Assembly (NCBI RefSeq): GCF_963675165.1
Contig: NC_087380.1
Span: 6,146,071-6,210,070 of the forward strand
Direction: 5' to 3'
DNA from: Halichondria panicea
Lineage: Eukaryota; Porifera; Demospongiae; Suberitida; Halichondriidae
DNA length: 64,000 bases
The position numbers and the translations under genes were made by a program. The notes beneath the pieces are model-generated. The model made no database searches and was not told the origin of the DNA. It worked only from the letters and a program-made list of their open reading frames with translations. How positions within the stretch are numbered: position 1 is the stretch's first letter; each line of letters starts with the position of its first letter. Shown here piece after piece: positions 37,144 through 48,517 of this stretch.

Positions 37144-38157
37144 TGTATTCAGATGTAACTGCTTAACGATTGCAATACGAGAACAACTAAAAGCTTCTAT
37201 AGACTTCTAGCCGCGTCTTCTGGGAATTTGACTTGTGTGTGTAGTATATTGTGTACAATACAGCTGACGGTTAGACAGGAGGAGGGCCCAACTACATCAT
37301 TTTGCAATACTTTGGCAATGTTTCTTCATAGACGTTATTCCTAACAATAGGCCCGAGGGAAAAAATATGAGACATGTTAATTTGTTTGATTTCCTTATTT
37401 ATGCATGGCCAAATAGAGTCAGACACACGTGTCACTGTTGACACTTCCTCTCCGAATCTGAGAGTTTTCTGATAATATGAATGATTTAACTTCCACTTCT
37501 CACTCATCACAAAACCGTATAAGAATATCTTGTGAAATGAGCATGCACATAATTGTATCATACATTGTTTACGAATTAATATATTCATGTGCTTCAAACT
37601 GTCGCCATAATAAATACAATACACTGAAATCATATCAATTCCATGTGCACCAGACTGAAACCTAGGTCGTTACATGCACTGACTTCCTCCTAGAACATTC
37701 CATTGTGACTATGACATGTAGGCTCTGATATGCCTGGAAGGAAATTAGGTTGCTATCCCATATATGTACCTATAATTACGCCTTTTGCAGTAGCTGTACG
37801 ATGGTCACACTAGTATGTGGTCACAGTAGACGGTCTAACATAGTGTTCGTGTTCGTGTATGCGTGTGCGCCTATTCCACTAATCCCCACCACCATCCCAG
37901 CATAACAACTGTACAATGTAACGCCTAATGTATTACTATGTGTAGGAGGTGTGTTCACTTTACGATACCCCTAATACGGTATGGTTTCACCTGTTCCACC
38001 GGCCACGAGACTCCCCCTCCTCAACTGCAGTCAGGTCCAATAGATCGGTCTCACTTCCACTGTCTCCAAGGGTACCATTTCCCAGAGAAGTAAACTCTGC
38101 AAGTTCATGGTTCTCCAGCTTCTTAAAACCCTTCTTTGATTTACGTGTGGATGTCAT
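30101..38157 (-). CDS. EFCAB14-like type II membrane protein with coiled coil and EF-hand pair
   Basis: There are ten exons: 38157-37991, 36957-36812, 36296-36058, 35510-35298, 35016-34939, 34442-34356, 32475-32394, 31206-31123, 30857-30552 and 30438-30101. The phases close into 1740 nt, 579 residues. Order: cytoplasmic tail 1-56, one membrane segment about 57-81 (FGFLTCLLVLLGLYCSYLTF), and no signal peptide, hence type II. Next come coiled-coil heptads about 95-330, a Thr/Pro stalk about 378-404, and an acidic helical part. Two EF-hand loops follow: 477-488 (DLDDTKSIDADE) and 503-514 (DSNKDDQLTHNE), both with calcium-ligand positions filled. A last charged helix ends the protein. This order matches what I know of vertebrate EFCAB14. 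The function of that family is poorly known; calcium binding at the luminal or extracellular C-terminus is inferred. The start is the first ATG of the exon preceding the membrane exon. An upstream 5' exon is not excluded. Confidence 0.8.
30740..30832. repeat. 15-bp coding minisatellite in the Thr/Pro stalk
   Basis: On the minus strand, units of about 15 bp (ACTACCCCACCCCCT) repeat five to six times and encode the TTPPP-type repeats of the stalk in exon 9 of the EFCAB14-like gene. Being in-frame, the array can change stalk length without breaking the gene. Confidence 0.7.
30941..31104. repeat. Intronic minisatellite, five units of about 30-36 bp
   Basis: The unit AGCATATACAATGTACATGT plus a short variable GTTA(C)ATGTG spacer is repeated five times. 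TGTACA and ACATGT palindromes lie within each unit. It lies in the intron between exons 8 and 9 of the EFCAB14-like gene. Confidence 0.75.
31290..31494. repeat. MITE in intron
   Basis: The terminal inverted repeats GCCGTATTAGCCGGAAATTT (left) and the complement of AAATTTCCCGCTATACGG (right) enclose about 205 bp. Related single ends lie near 56385 and 58985 (ACCGTATAGCGCGAAATTTT). Confidence 0.65.
33950..34229. repeat. Tc1/mariner-pogo-type MITE with TA target site
   Basis: CAGTAGAACCTCGATTATCC at the left is mirrored by GGATAATCGAGGTTCTACTG at the right, and TA flanks both ends (33948-33949 and 34230-34231). TA duplication and CAG termini fit Tc1/mariner-pogo elements. It lies in an intron of the EFCAB14-like gene and has no transposase. 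Confidence 0.75.
34451..34485. repeat. CA microsatellite
   Basis: An uninterrupted CA run begins 10 bp upstream (minus-strand sense) of the acceptor of the exon at 34442-34356. In the transcript it is a TG run just before TGCAG. Confidence 0.85.
35514..35651. repeat. Purine-rich GA tract abutting a splice acceptor
   Basis: About 140 bp of G and A on the plus strand form a long pyrimidine tract in the transcript. It ends directly in the CTAG acceptor of the 35510-35298 exon of the EFCAB14-like gene. Confidence 0.85.
37109..37141. repeat. TG microsatellite in first intron
   Basis: A pure TG run of about 32 bp in intron 1 of the EFCAB14-like gene. A shorter TG run followed by a run of G lies at 36977-37006, just upstream of the membrane-exon acceptor. 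Confidence 0.85.
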
Positions 38158-38417
38158 TGTCCTAACTAATGGTCCTCCTTATTGTTTGGCACTTGGAACA
38201 CACAGCAGAGCTTGAGGCGGCACGGAGGCCAAGGAGATCAAAGAATTAAGCTGACACTACACAAAAGGTCCATAAACAAAGAGGGTTCAAAGGTCAGTAG
38301 CAACCTACTAGCTAGGAAGTTAACCTCTGACCCTATTACAAGCATGTGCATGTAATGCAGAAACACAACAGAAGAACACACAATACTAAATATTAACACT
38401 GTAAAGAAATGCTCTAT

Positions 38418-41400
38418 CTATTGATCAGTTACAACAGTCAGATAGGATGAGAACAGTTCTTGAGCAGGTACAATAGTTTTTGTTGACATCAATGCCACAA
38501 GTCGCAGCGGCATCCTGTAGAGGGCAACACCACCGGCATAACACACATGCATGTACACATTATAGGGTTTCCAACTTCCACAACAATTGCTCATTGTATA
38601 TATACATGCACGAGGATTCATAGAGTCTTATACGGCCTAAAATTCAATTCAGACAAGCTAACCCTGACACTTCACATTGCAAAGCCATTATCTCTGAAAT
38701 CATTTTCCCCAGTATAATGATGTTGATGCAATATGTCATTAATTACTACCCACTGCTTTTGACTGATTAATTTCTTTATGGAGACAATAGAAACAAAGCA
38801 CATAGAAGGCCGAGAGGTCTGAGACACATGTTATATCTATTACCAATTATTAAGGGAATCAATTACCACGACAATAATGCATGCATTTATGGTGGAACCT
38901 CCGTAAAACAGACACATTATAGGAAACTGCCTTTCGAGAGCTGGGGGGGTCTTAAGAGTTGAGACGTTTCGATTGCCTCCCACATGTATGGTCATGAGTC
39001 AATTCCTGCTCAAGTGAATCTTGGAGCTTTGCTAACAGCTTCTCTAACTCATTTTTCTCTATTTAAAGGCTTAAATTTGGGGCAAGCTAAGTTTCATGCC
39101 ACAATTGTGCAGAATAATTCATATCTCAGTAATAATTTTCTGCTGATTCAGAGTGTGGCTGCATGTTTGTTCTGGGAGGTTATTACCCGAGGTGTGCGTG
39201 GGCAGCCACGGGTATAGTAGTCGTTTGGTTTGTTTGTTGTAATTTCTGAGCCTGCTTACCTGGATGCCATAGCACTGCGTTTACAGCATGGATAGCCTTC
39301 ACACAATAATTTATTAGTTTTAACAATGGCAGATTTCGATAAAGCTCCGTTGTCATATAAAAGCAAGAAAAAACTAACTTATTCGAGGTAGATAATTTAT
39401 CCATGTCAACAGCCGAGGGTTAGCACTTTAGTACTCTTCAATTGCTAAAGTTGATCCAGGGACTATAAAAAAACTGCTCATTGTACAGAGTACAGAGGTG
39501 GCCGTTTCTGAGAGGTTGCTTTACATTAAAGTCTCAATCCGGACCTGAGTTACTGCTTTATAGCTGGTGGTTGCTCTTCAGAGGCAGAGGAAGATCGTCA
39601 GGGTCAAAAGGTATTAATCATAAAGCCGCTTCCGGAGGACTTTGATTGAATTCCACTCATCTACTTTTCCTTTAGTATCTACAATTTATGTGGAGCTATT
39701 GCTGAGTGGAATTTAATTAAAGTCCTCTGGAAGAAGTTGTATGATTAAGACCTTTTGACCATGACGATCCTCTTTAGCTTCAGAGGTGGTTGAAAAGGAG
39801 GTTCCACTGTATTAATTATTAATTAAGAGTAATAACCCTTGACCACAATAGTACACACTTCATGATGCCTCCGCATTTTATGCTGGGTGCGCATATACAA
39901 AGCTTTCACCTAGCGTCCGCAGTCCAGCTGCTATAAAAGACATTGGGCAGAAACTGTCTCAGCTGCAATGGAAACCCCTGGGGCAAGCTTACCTCCACAT
40001 ACTCCACGTTCTGACGGAAACCTGAGAAAACGTGTGCAGCAGGTGTGATTCGGAGCAAACAAACATAGACACTGAAAGCTTGTGTTTGAATTGGGACTTC
40101 TTAAAACTCAACTATTGCAGTGCAACGAACTACTGTATCCTTATACGAAGATTAATGATACATGTATAATTATAGAGGCATATCAAATTATAGACTTCCT
40201 ACAGAATGCACTATTAGCAACTATATTGTGATTCTCTGTTACAAATCAAATGGGCCCTCAAATTAAACATCATGCAGGATTCTCAATCATGCAGGATTCT
40301 CAGAAACATGCAAGCTCCCAAAGAGCTATTGAATGCAACATTTCCTTACACGAAATGGCGTGTTCTATAGACCCCCAACATTTGAGAGTATAATTATACA
40401 TGCATGTAAAGTAGGTGAAGTGATTCGTACTTGGTGAATGGTTGTTCACCATCTGTCCAATGGAGAGAGGGTTGAGTGGAGTGTGCAGCAGCCACGTCAG
40501 GTCACATGACATATGCGGACCTATCACATCACGATACGCGCAAGACCTGCATGTATAAACAATAAATGAGGAAGCCATTCCCGTGGTCTGTATATGCATT
40601 CTTCTCTATAAACAGTACGGTACGGTTGCCTAGATACATAGCACGCATGTTTACATTGTCAGTGCTAATTTCCGAGGCTAATTAATGTCTTGGCATGCAT
40701 AGCCATTAAGTAGTCTTAAGCACTCACAATCTTATTATGCATGGTCACCCTTTATAACTACAGTATACCGAATATATAGAAACTGGATTATTAGCGCTTT
40801 AATACTTGATTATATTATTATCTTTATTTTAAGCGCATGCTCAACTGCAGGTTTTTTGTACTTAAATTGAAGCGCTTTTCCAATTATGAGAAGGTAATTG
40901 ATTCAGCTAATTTCGTTTATCTATATATGAGTTAGCTAAATTGTACAGTGCATGGTAGCTATATATAGTAGTTTCATGAATCATGCAGCCGCCCTTCTTT
41001 TGGGTCCCAAGAGAAGGGCGGCTGATTCATGAGACTAGCCATATAGCTGGTGATATCCATCTGGAAGGACTCTCTGGGCATGCTGTTACCTTGTCTGATC
41101 ACGCTGAAAAAATGTGAGGACATGATGAGGTGGACTTGGACCCTTTTGTTCTCATTCCTCAATATGAATTAAGAACTGCGAAATGAACTGGAACTGTAAC
41201 GTAACTGATATATAGATCCAGCTACTTGCTCACTTTTTGCTAGCTTACGAGTCAGCTCTCATCACAGAGACATCCGGTTACTGAGTCGGGCTTGAAAATG
41301 ACTGCATTATAGGTGCACGCTCTAATATATCTCTGCTGTTGACCCCATGCATGAGCGCATGCGCTAATAATCCAGTTTTGTCTTGAATTTTGCCTAACAG

Positions 41401-44400
41401 AGCAATATACAGTTGAGCCTCGATTATTCAAACCCCAATCATCTTAAATCTCGATTATTCGGGTAAAATATTCGGCCATAGTTAATGATATTCATAGCAA
41501 ACACCTACTCGTATTCGGATGCGCAAAGTGTCCACGTGGTTTAAAATTGTGTTGCTGATTAACAGAAGCAGCTAAACGCTTCAGCGTAGCCTAACAGTAT
41601 AGCTTGCTACTTTGTTCGGTCTTGATGCATTATGTCCCAAGACTAGTACATTTGTAACAGCTAGCTCTGGACATTGTTTGCTGATTTTGCATGCAGAGTC
41701 ATTCTGGGATCCAAATATTTCAGCCATCCGAATGAGGTGGGGACACCAAGTGTTCGGATGCTCAACTGTACAATCAACTTGAAAGTATATAGTTCAATCA
41801 AAGGCCTATATAATTATAATTATAATTAAACACACTAGATACATTCATCAGGGTTAATTTCAGGGGAAATTAGAGAGGCTTTTACCCCCCTCGGAAATGC
41901 ATGGTGTCAACTTTGTCCTCACCCTTCCTAAAATTTACTATTAGAAATTTCCTGGATTGGATCAAAGGTACTAAAGTTACAGACGTTCAACTACAACCTC
42001 CCCTGTTTAATCAATGCTTCGGGGACTCCTCTGATTTTCTGATTTTCTGAAAGTTCAGAAAGAGACCTCTCAAATGGTATATCATCAAAGTTTATACCAT
42101 GGATTATAATAGCCTATGGGTCCAAGCCCGAAAAATGACAAATTATGGCCCCGACAAAGTTTTGGATTTAAACAGTATACAAATAAACAATGATGGTACT
42201 TAATTGTAGATCCAGTTGGACAATCCACGAGAATGGCCATCAATCATCCAGCCATCTGCACACCGGAACAAGAACGGGTTGCCTAGCGACTGCAGGAGAA
42301 CAGGCTCGGAGGGAAGATATACAGTGCCTGAGATTAGGTAAAGATCATCAAAGTTGTATGTGAGAAATGAGCAATGCAGCACATTGGTAAGGATCATCAT
42401 ATTGTAAATCATAATAACACACACAAGCACACGTGCACCAAACCAAAAGGATTTTTTCTACATACAAATAATATAATGCCACACTTTCTAAGCACAGAGT
42501 TGGTCCATACAGTGACATATACCCCATGCAGTATACTTATAATCTCACCAGGATAGAGAGCTACAAGCTTTCCCGGGGGTATCGTACACGAGTCCTCCGA
42601 TAGGAACACGCCCCTCCCTCCCCCTGGGATGTTACTGTCTCTCAGCTCCAGTCGAAATCCAAACACTTTCAGCATCTAAGAATACGGCCAGAGAGAATTA
42701 CAAAGCCAACTATTCAACGCCATGCATAATAAATTTTATATATGTGTGCATGTAACTATCAGTACAATACAGGGCCATGCTTTTAATTCGAAAACAGCTC
42801 ATTCAGATGGTATAAATATGCTAAGCTTATAACTCACAAATTATAATCGGATCAAATTTTGCACTTTTCCCTAGTTTGCACAACTGGCTGACCCCCGGTA
42901 GTAATCTTTGATATCTGAGTGTACCGGTTCAGAAAATTTGAAATTGGACTATCCAAACTCAAGTTACGGCCATTCTAACATAACAAATTTTGGGCCCTAA
43001 ACGTATGAATACAACATCACCTCTTTTGCTGCCTTATCTGCCAGGGGTATTAATGTCGAGGGTGACTTGAGCAGCCATTGGACGTCCCTCACAGGAAGTG
43101 GAGGTGTGGTGTGTGCGAGGGAGGAGAGGAGGGTGTTCAACTGTGCTAGACCAGCTTCTTCCTTGACCAGGTCAGAGAGACGGTTTGTCTGCTTGACTGA
43201 TCTGTACAGTAGTGGGAGGTGGGGTCGTACATGTAAAATAAATGTGTCAAGTGTTACAATGCTTGTAACTGTAGTGCATAAGAGGCTGGTAACTTTCTAT
43301 AGAAGTACTATAATTAAAAGTACACACGAATACTGGACTAATATAAATTATTTGCAAACAGAACATTGTTGAAAATAAGCTGCCACTGCAATATTTGTAC
43401 TACACCAACCGCACCCTTTGGTATACAATACATGGAGCACCATAATTATAGACTAGAAAGGTGAAGTGTGTACATGTAAGACATTTGATCAAAGTGACGT
43501 GATTAATGACTCGAGCCAAATCGGTCATCCTGTGTGAACACTATAGTCTAAAGCCTATATCTTTATACCACTACAGTTTAAAACACAATGATTTCTCTAT
43601 CCCGTGGATTTATTGAATGGAACAACAAAACGTTTTTTGGCAGTAGAATTTTGTTACTAGAGAAAAGAAGGCAATTAGACAAAATTCACTTATTGATTGA
43701 GGACTCCCACGACTTGCATGCTGTAACTATAGCAATGCCATTAATTATTATGTACACGGCTCACAACTTGATGGCAAGCCAAACAAACAACACTTCTTGA
43801 CTCGCACAAAGTTTAGACAATTAATTGAATTAGGAGGGGTGTACTACGTAGGTCAAGTATTTGAGCTGCATGGGATACCAGCAAGGCTATGACAGAGTGA
43901 TCTTTAGGAACTCAAGGGTATTTGCTCAACAAATCAATAAAGATGTTCACTAATTATGAGAAGCTTTGAAGCTAGATCCTCATTAACACAGCCCTTTTAA
44001 AGTATCGATCAATGGACTGTGACAGCAAGAGCTACAACATGCAACATGTTCTAGAGGAAAATAAATCCTCCAAAGAAGTTGATGATTAATTATCTTGTAC
44101 AGCTAATAGCTAAAGCACAGGTCATTGCAATAATTCTGTCCGTAGTTATCACCTTTTAGCCAGACAAACAGTGGCATAGCCTGCTAAGTTAAAACACACA
44201 CTATATATGGAGCTTATATTTGGCTGTATTCTATAGAGGGTGACCTACTTATTAGTAGGTTACACATAGGATTGGCAGTGGGTTTGCCTGTGTTTAGCAA
44301 TATTTCACATATTTTTTGACTCATGTTCATAGAGGTGACCACAATAGACAGGTTTCAACTATTTGACAGATTGATTTGACAATGCATGTCCATTAGACAC

Positions 44401-45642
44401 ACACGTTATTATCAGTTAAGGAGACAGGATTATTGCACAGCCCACACACTACTATACAAGTAAAATGAGCTAGTCAATATATTCCCCGTAATGTAGCGAC
44501 TTGGCAGCCAATATGTGACCTTGTGACCTTAAAACAGGACGACTGAAGTGTGACATACGTAGGTGCATAGTCTCAACTCGTGTTAGAACAGTAGACATAA
44601 CACACACTTACGGTGACAACGAAAACAATACTAGCCTGAGAATTAACAATTGTCTAAACTGTTCATCATAATCGAGTTAAGCTCAGACAAAAATGCGTCA
44701 ATTTCACAATTATGGAAATGTAGATGTATCTCTATTGTATTATCTACGGATGTGAAAGTTGACCTACAAGTCTCAACTTCTGTCCCCACTGGTTAACGCC
44801 CAAAGCTGTTAAAGTAGCAACAGTCTAACGGACCAATTAGGGTTGTTTAGACTTGATTTATGGTATAGTTACTATTAATTGCCTAGGGGTATTGTCGATG
44901 GACTGCAGCTAACGTGTACGTGAGTCTGTATACACTAGAAACGCACACTCCCAATTCCCTCAATTCCGATGAGTATACCCCCACAATCGGGAATTATTGC
45001 ATAGTAACAGCTAGAACTTACAAAACCAACATTAATAATTACAGTAGATGCATGCAGTAGTGTACACGTGCAACAGAGAATTTCAGCAAATCCACAATTG
45101 TATGAAGTATGAAAGTGAAGATATTCAGCACCAAGACTGCTGTACTAACATTACAATTTTTGTATGACCCTAGGGAGATCGTAGCAATTGCATGGGGTAA
45201 ATAATAACAATAATAGGCCTCGCTAATTAAATGGATGAACATTAACTAACACTGTGTGCCCACTCTAGTACAAATTAATTATGGATAAACAGACACAGTT
45301 TCCCACTTTCAACTGAGGACAACCTCTGTTTGACACCAAGGTGGTGGGTTGCAATTTGTTAGGTGACATAAGAGGATACTTAGTGTGGTGGTAAAATGAA
45401 ATAACACTAATGAAATAATAACAGTAAAATTTAGGTAGGTGGGTGTGGCAAATACATTCTGAACCTAATTCTATGACTGAACACAACTTCTTGTCAAGTG
45501 CTACTGAGACTGAGTTATAACTAAATAATAGTATGCATGAAGGTTGCTAAAGGCCTGTGGAACTACAGTGTTACCTAGTCTTCCAATTGAGAGCCAGCCA
45601 TGGGACAAAGCGGTGTCTATAGCTTCTCCACCTTCTCATCAT
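38418..45642 (-). CDS. SETD9: SETD9-like SET-domain protein
   Basis: There are seven exons: 45642-45575, 43201-43021, 42675-42549, 42327-42204, 40546-40431, 40021-39910 and 38514-38418. The total is 825 nt, 274 residues, close to the roughly 300 of vertebrate SETD9. Landmarks shared with SETD9 are the N-terminal RHRFVPWLALN, then IPGGGRGVF, LYPGTVY, LQSLGNPFLFRCADGWMIDG, LNPLSIGQMVNNHSP (the SET NHS-type motif, residues about 190-205) and the C-terminal AQELFSSY. SET proteins usually transfer methyl groups from S-adenosylmethionine to lysines; the substrate of SETD9 is not established to my knowledge. The start is fixed by an in-frame TGA six bases upstream of TCTGAGTGC-ATG. Oddity: the donor after exon 4 reads AA-TTAAGTACC, with T where the +1 G should be. 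Reading on gives TAA. The next exon fits the frame and homology only if splicing occurs there. Confidence 0.8.
38892..39810. repeat. Inverted-repeat element with internal 211-bp palindrome, in last SETD9 intron
   Basis: The ends GGTGGAACCTCCG (left) and GAGGTTCCACTG (right) are complementary, like the element at 46914-47092. Inside, 39576-39786 is a long imperfect palindrome. CTTCAGAGGCAGAGGAAGAT near its left end pairs with ATCCTCTTTAGCTTCAGAGG near its right, with arms of about 90 bp. Confidence 0.65.
40957..41048. repeat. 92-nt hairpin in SETD9 intron
   Basis: AGTTTCATGAATCATGCAGC followed by CGCCCTTCT pairs with AGAAGGGCGGCTGATTCATG followed by AGACT. The loop is about 10 nt and pairing extends through AGCTATAT at both ends. 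The arms differ by a small bulge. The size and shape fit a small-RNA precursor or a minimal MITE. Confidence 0.7.
41410..41768. repeat. TA-flanked inverted-repeat element in SETD9 intron
   Basis: CAGTTGAGCCTCGATTATTC at the left and TTCGGATGCTCAACTG at the right are partly complementary at the outermost 10 bases, with TA on both flanks. It resembles the Tc1/mariner-pogo MITE at 33950-34229 but is more diverged. Confidence 0.55.
42676..45574. other. Introns 1 and 2 of the SETD9-like gene (exon 43021-43201 excepted)
   Basis: Apart from the exon at 43201-43021, I see no coding sequence in this stretch. A one-armed relative of the 25475-25935 element lies at about 44264-44340. Open frames such as 43588-43800 have no splice partners or recognisable motifs. 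Confidence 0.5.
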
Positions 45643-45923
45643 GCACTCAGATCAGGGAGGCCAGGATGAGGATCCAGTATTCTGCATGACGTCAAATTGC
45701 ATGTCTTCCTGTGCATGAACTGCATTGCGCATGTGCAAACTGGTGACTAAAAAGCAAGCAGCTTGAGTATCATGGTATTATTAACAGACACCTGGAAATC
45801 ACACTACTATGCCAGAAGCAACTGTTTAGATAAAGATCAACAGTAAGTTCTTATGCTGAATTGTAGAGAATGCAGAGAATCATAGTTAAAACTTCATCTG
45901 TATACCTTTTATTTACAGCAGCC
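45643..45923. promoter_or_regulatory. Bidirectional promoter region, SETD9-like / subtilase
   Basis: Only 281 bp separate the divergent start codons. The region contains GCGCATGTGC near 45728 and a likely splice acceptor for the protease gene (TTTTATTTACAG, ending 45918). The protease may therefore have a non-coding first exon within or upstream of this stretch. No TATA box was recognised. Confidence 0.45.
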
Positions 45924-48248
45924 ATGAAGAAGAAGCTCGCCCACTTTCCAAGCTCATCGAACAGCAGATATCACCTGCTGACAATTTTCCTGCTGCTTTG
46001 TGCTATTATTCACAGCTGTAACAGTGGCATTGCTCGCAAAAGACTACACAGAGCTAAAGCAGACAGAGTACCTAACTGCTATTTTGTTCATTTCAAGCGG
46101 GACACAGCTATCACGGAGGGGGAGCAACTGATTGACGACTTGAAGAGATTTAATCGGAATTCTTCAATGCCCAAGTTCAGTGCAACGATACAAGGAATTC
46201 TCACAAAAACTGGTCACGGATTTGCAGCTAATATGTCTGATGAAGCTTTGAAATTTGTGAGTTCGTAGATTATGCATTCAAGCGTGTCAGTATAAATTAG
46301 TTATGGTCCAACATAGCATTCCAGCCTACTTGTATTTGAAATTTGACCAGTGTATGGTATTGCACTCTAGGCGGTTGTATGATGGAATGCTTACCTGTGT
46401 TATCATACTGTATAATTATTGTGAGCTTTATAGATGATAACCTAATTAAGTTGAGTCCGGAAATAAGGTTAAACAAGCTTATCCTTCTAGACCAGTGTAC
46501 TTGAGATTCTTAAAAGTTAACTAGCCATGGACTATCCTTTAACTGGAATGGATGAACGTGTACTAGTGACAACAATGTTTGTCAGCAGTCTGGCTAAACT
46601 AACAACGATAGTCTAGACAAAGACAACGGCTCATAAATTTCCTAGCATCTATTGGCACAACAAGCGAGAATTTAATTTTGTGTAGCTACAGATCTATAGT
46701 ATACCTTAAGGTGACATATTTTCACAGGTAGATTTGTTTGCGTTTTTACAGTTTTGTACATTTTGTTGGTATAATTTTTTGCGAAAAGTTGATCTGGATA
46801 CATTAAACAAGAGGGCGGCCAATTATTTGCGAGTACTAATTTTTGTGATTTTACTCTCATTCGCAGAAATAGCAGAAATTAATACACGCGAAAATATGTC
46901 ACCTTAAGGTATAGTGGAACCCCTCTATAACGGACATCTATGGGGAACAATGTTTTGGGCCTTTATACATGCAGAGGGTGGCCTTTGTTGAGAGGTTGTT
47001 TGTACACAAACAGTTCATTTGGGACCTGGGTGCCTGGCTGTTATATAGTAACTGGCCTTTATTGGAGGTGGTTGTTAACAGAGGTTCCACTGTATATGCA
47101 AGCTAAGTATCAATTTACTTGTACATTCAGAAATGTGCGCACAGGTACACAGGCTAATGTTTGAGCTGTGGGATTAAATGCAAGCTATAATAATTATTGT
47201 GTACACTATACATGCATGCACATTGCAGGTTGTGGATCACGACAAAGTAAACTTTGTAGAAGAAGACAGCTACATTCGAGGGGCCCAGTTGGGAGAGTTT
47301 AACTCAACAAATACAAGAGTCACTGGAAACTGGGGTATTGATAGAATGGACACAAAGACTATCCAATACGACGGCCATTACACACCGCCATGTGGGCTGA
47401 CTGGACGAGGTGTAGACGTTTATGTGGTTGACACTGGTTTATATTATGAGCACATTCAGTTTGGAGGGAGAGCAGTATTCTCAGGTTGTGATTCAATCGA
47501 TGTGATGACCAATACCTCTGAGTCAGCTATGGGTAGAGATTGCAATGGACATGGAACTATTGTAGCGGGAGTTATTGGAAGTACAACTGCAGGGGTAGCC
47601 CCTGGAGCTCATCTTTTGTCTGTTCGAGTACTTGGCTGTGACAGAACTGGATCGTGGAACTCAATTTTGCTTGGATTAGAATGCATTATCAACAGAGTTA
47701 ACAAGTACAAAAGCCGATCAGCAGTAGTGAACCTATCTGTTACTGGAGCTAGCAAAAATCGAGCAATAAAAAGAGCAATTGATAAATTAATCGACAGTGG
47801 AGTAACAATTGTTGGAATCTCAGGAAACAGCCGGACTGAAAATTCTGGAAATTCTTGCAAGACTATGCCAGGTTCAATTCCCGGTGTCATTACTGTCGCA
47901 GGGTCCACAAGAGAAGACGAAATATTCAATCGAACACTGCTAGGAAGATGTGTGGATATTCTCGCTCCTGGTAAGGACATTACAAGCATTTGTTTAAACT
48001 CAATTAATTGCACTGAATCGAAGTTACATGGATCTTCCTTTGCTGGACCTCATGTCACTGGAGCTATTGCGTTGCTTCTGGAGAAATGCCCTAAATTGTC
48101 CCCATGGAAAGTACGATATTATCTGCAAACAAAGATGGCCGTTCCCGATATGCTGCATGCAAAAGGAATCATTTCTACAAAGTACCGAGGCACTACACCA
48201 AACCTTTTAGTTCACACTGGACCTGAAATGTGCTCGATAGTGTGTTGA
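45924..48248 (+). CDS. Secreted subtilisin-family (S8, proteinase-K-like) serine protease
   Basis: Exon 1 45924-46256 and exon 2 47229-48248 are joined in phase 0 (GTGAGT donor, TTGCAG acceptor) to encode 450 residues. Order: signal peptide about 1-34 (LLTIFLLLCAIIHSCNS), inhibitor-I9-type propeptide about 45-125 (NCYFVHFKRD to VNFVEED), then the catalytic domain. The triad is Asp179 in VYVVDTG, His219 in CNGHGTIVAG and Ser381 in HGSSFAGPHVTG. The oxyanion Asn is 311 in ISGN. The usual GTSMAAPHV block is here GSSFAGPHV. Several cysteines suggest disulfides, as expected for a secreted enzyme. The start at 45924 is preferred over the in-frame upstream ATG at 45870, because a splice acceptor lies between them and the signal peptide follows the later ATG. 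A truncated copy lies at 56527-57087. The substrate is unknown. Confidence 0.85.
46702..46911. repeat. 210-bp MITE in protease intron
   Basis: TACCTTAAGGTGACATATTT at the left is exactly complementary to AAATATGTCACCTTAAGGTA at the right, flanked by TA. It abuts a second element at 46914. Confidence 0.75.
46914..47092. repeat. Second MITE, adjacent, in protease intron
   Basis: GTGGAACCCCTCTATAACGG at the left and AACAGAGGTTCCACTG at the right are complementary at the ends. The family is the same as 38892-39810. With the preceding element it accounts for about 40% of the intron. Confidence 0.65.
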
Positions 48249-48517
48249 TATTTCACCAGTTTCTTGTCCCCCTTTACCAAACACGATCCAATTTTTTTAT
48301 GTAATTATACTCACAACTGCACTTGATGAAAACCATGACAACACATTCATGGAACACAGGGATTCACAAAAAGAGTATACTACTGCAAAAATTAATGTGG
48401 GCAAAAATGTCTTTTTTGAGTAAACAGAGACAAAATAATGGGTTTTTAACAATAATAAAGAGTGAGACTATAATATTATAAAGGGTACGTACACTTTTAT
48501 AAGAGTATCTTTAAAAT

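Noticed and set aside
39963-39992. Apparent 30-nt intron with GTAAGC and TTGCAG ends in the SETD9-like gene
   Set aside because: Reading through is in frame and gives EVSLPQGFPLQLRQ, which matches the SETD9 family at this position. It is too short for an intron.
41000-41105. Possible SETD9 exon after the CATTTTTTCAG acceptor near 41105 (VIRQGNSMPRES)
   Set aside because: The exon at 40546-40431 already supplies the homologous SCAYRDVIGP region and fits the phase; this stretch overlaps the intronic hairpin and lacks a donor.
47609-48013. 134-codon antisense frame in the protease exon
   Set aside because: It is a shadow of the subtilase frame; the plus-strand catalytic motifs explain the sequence.
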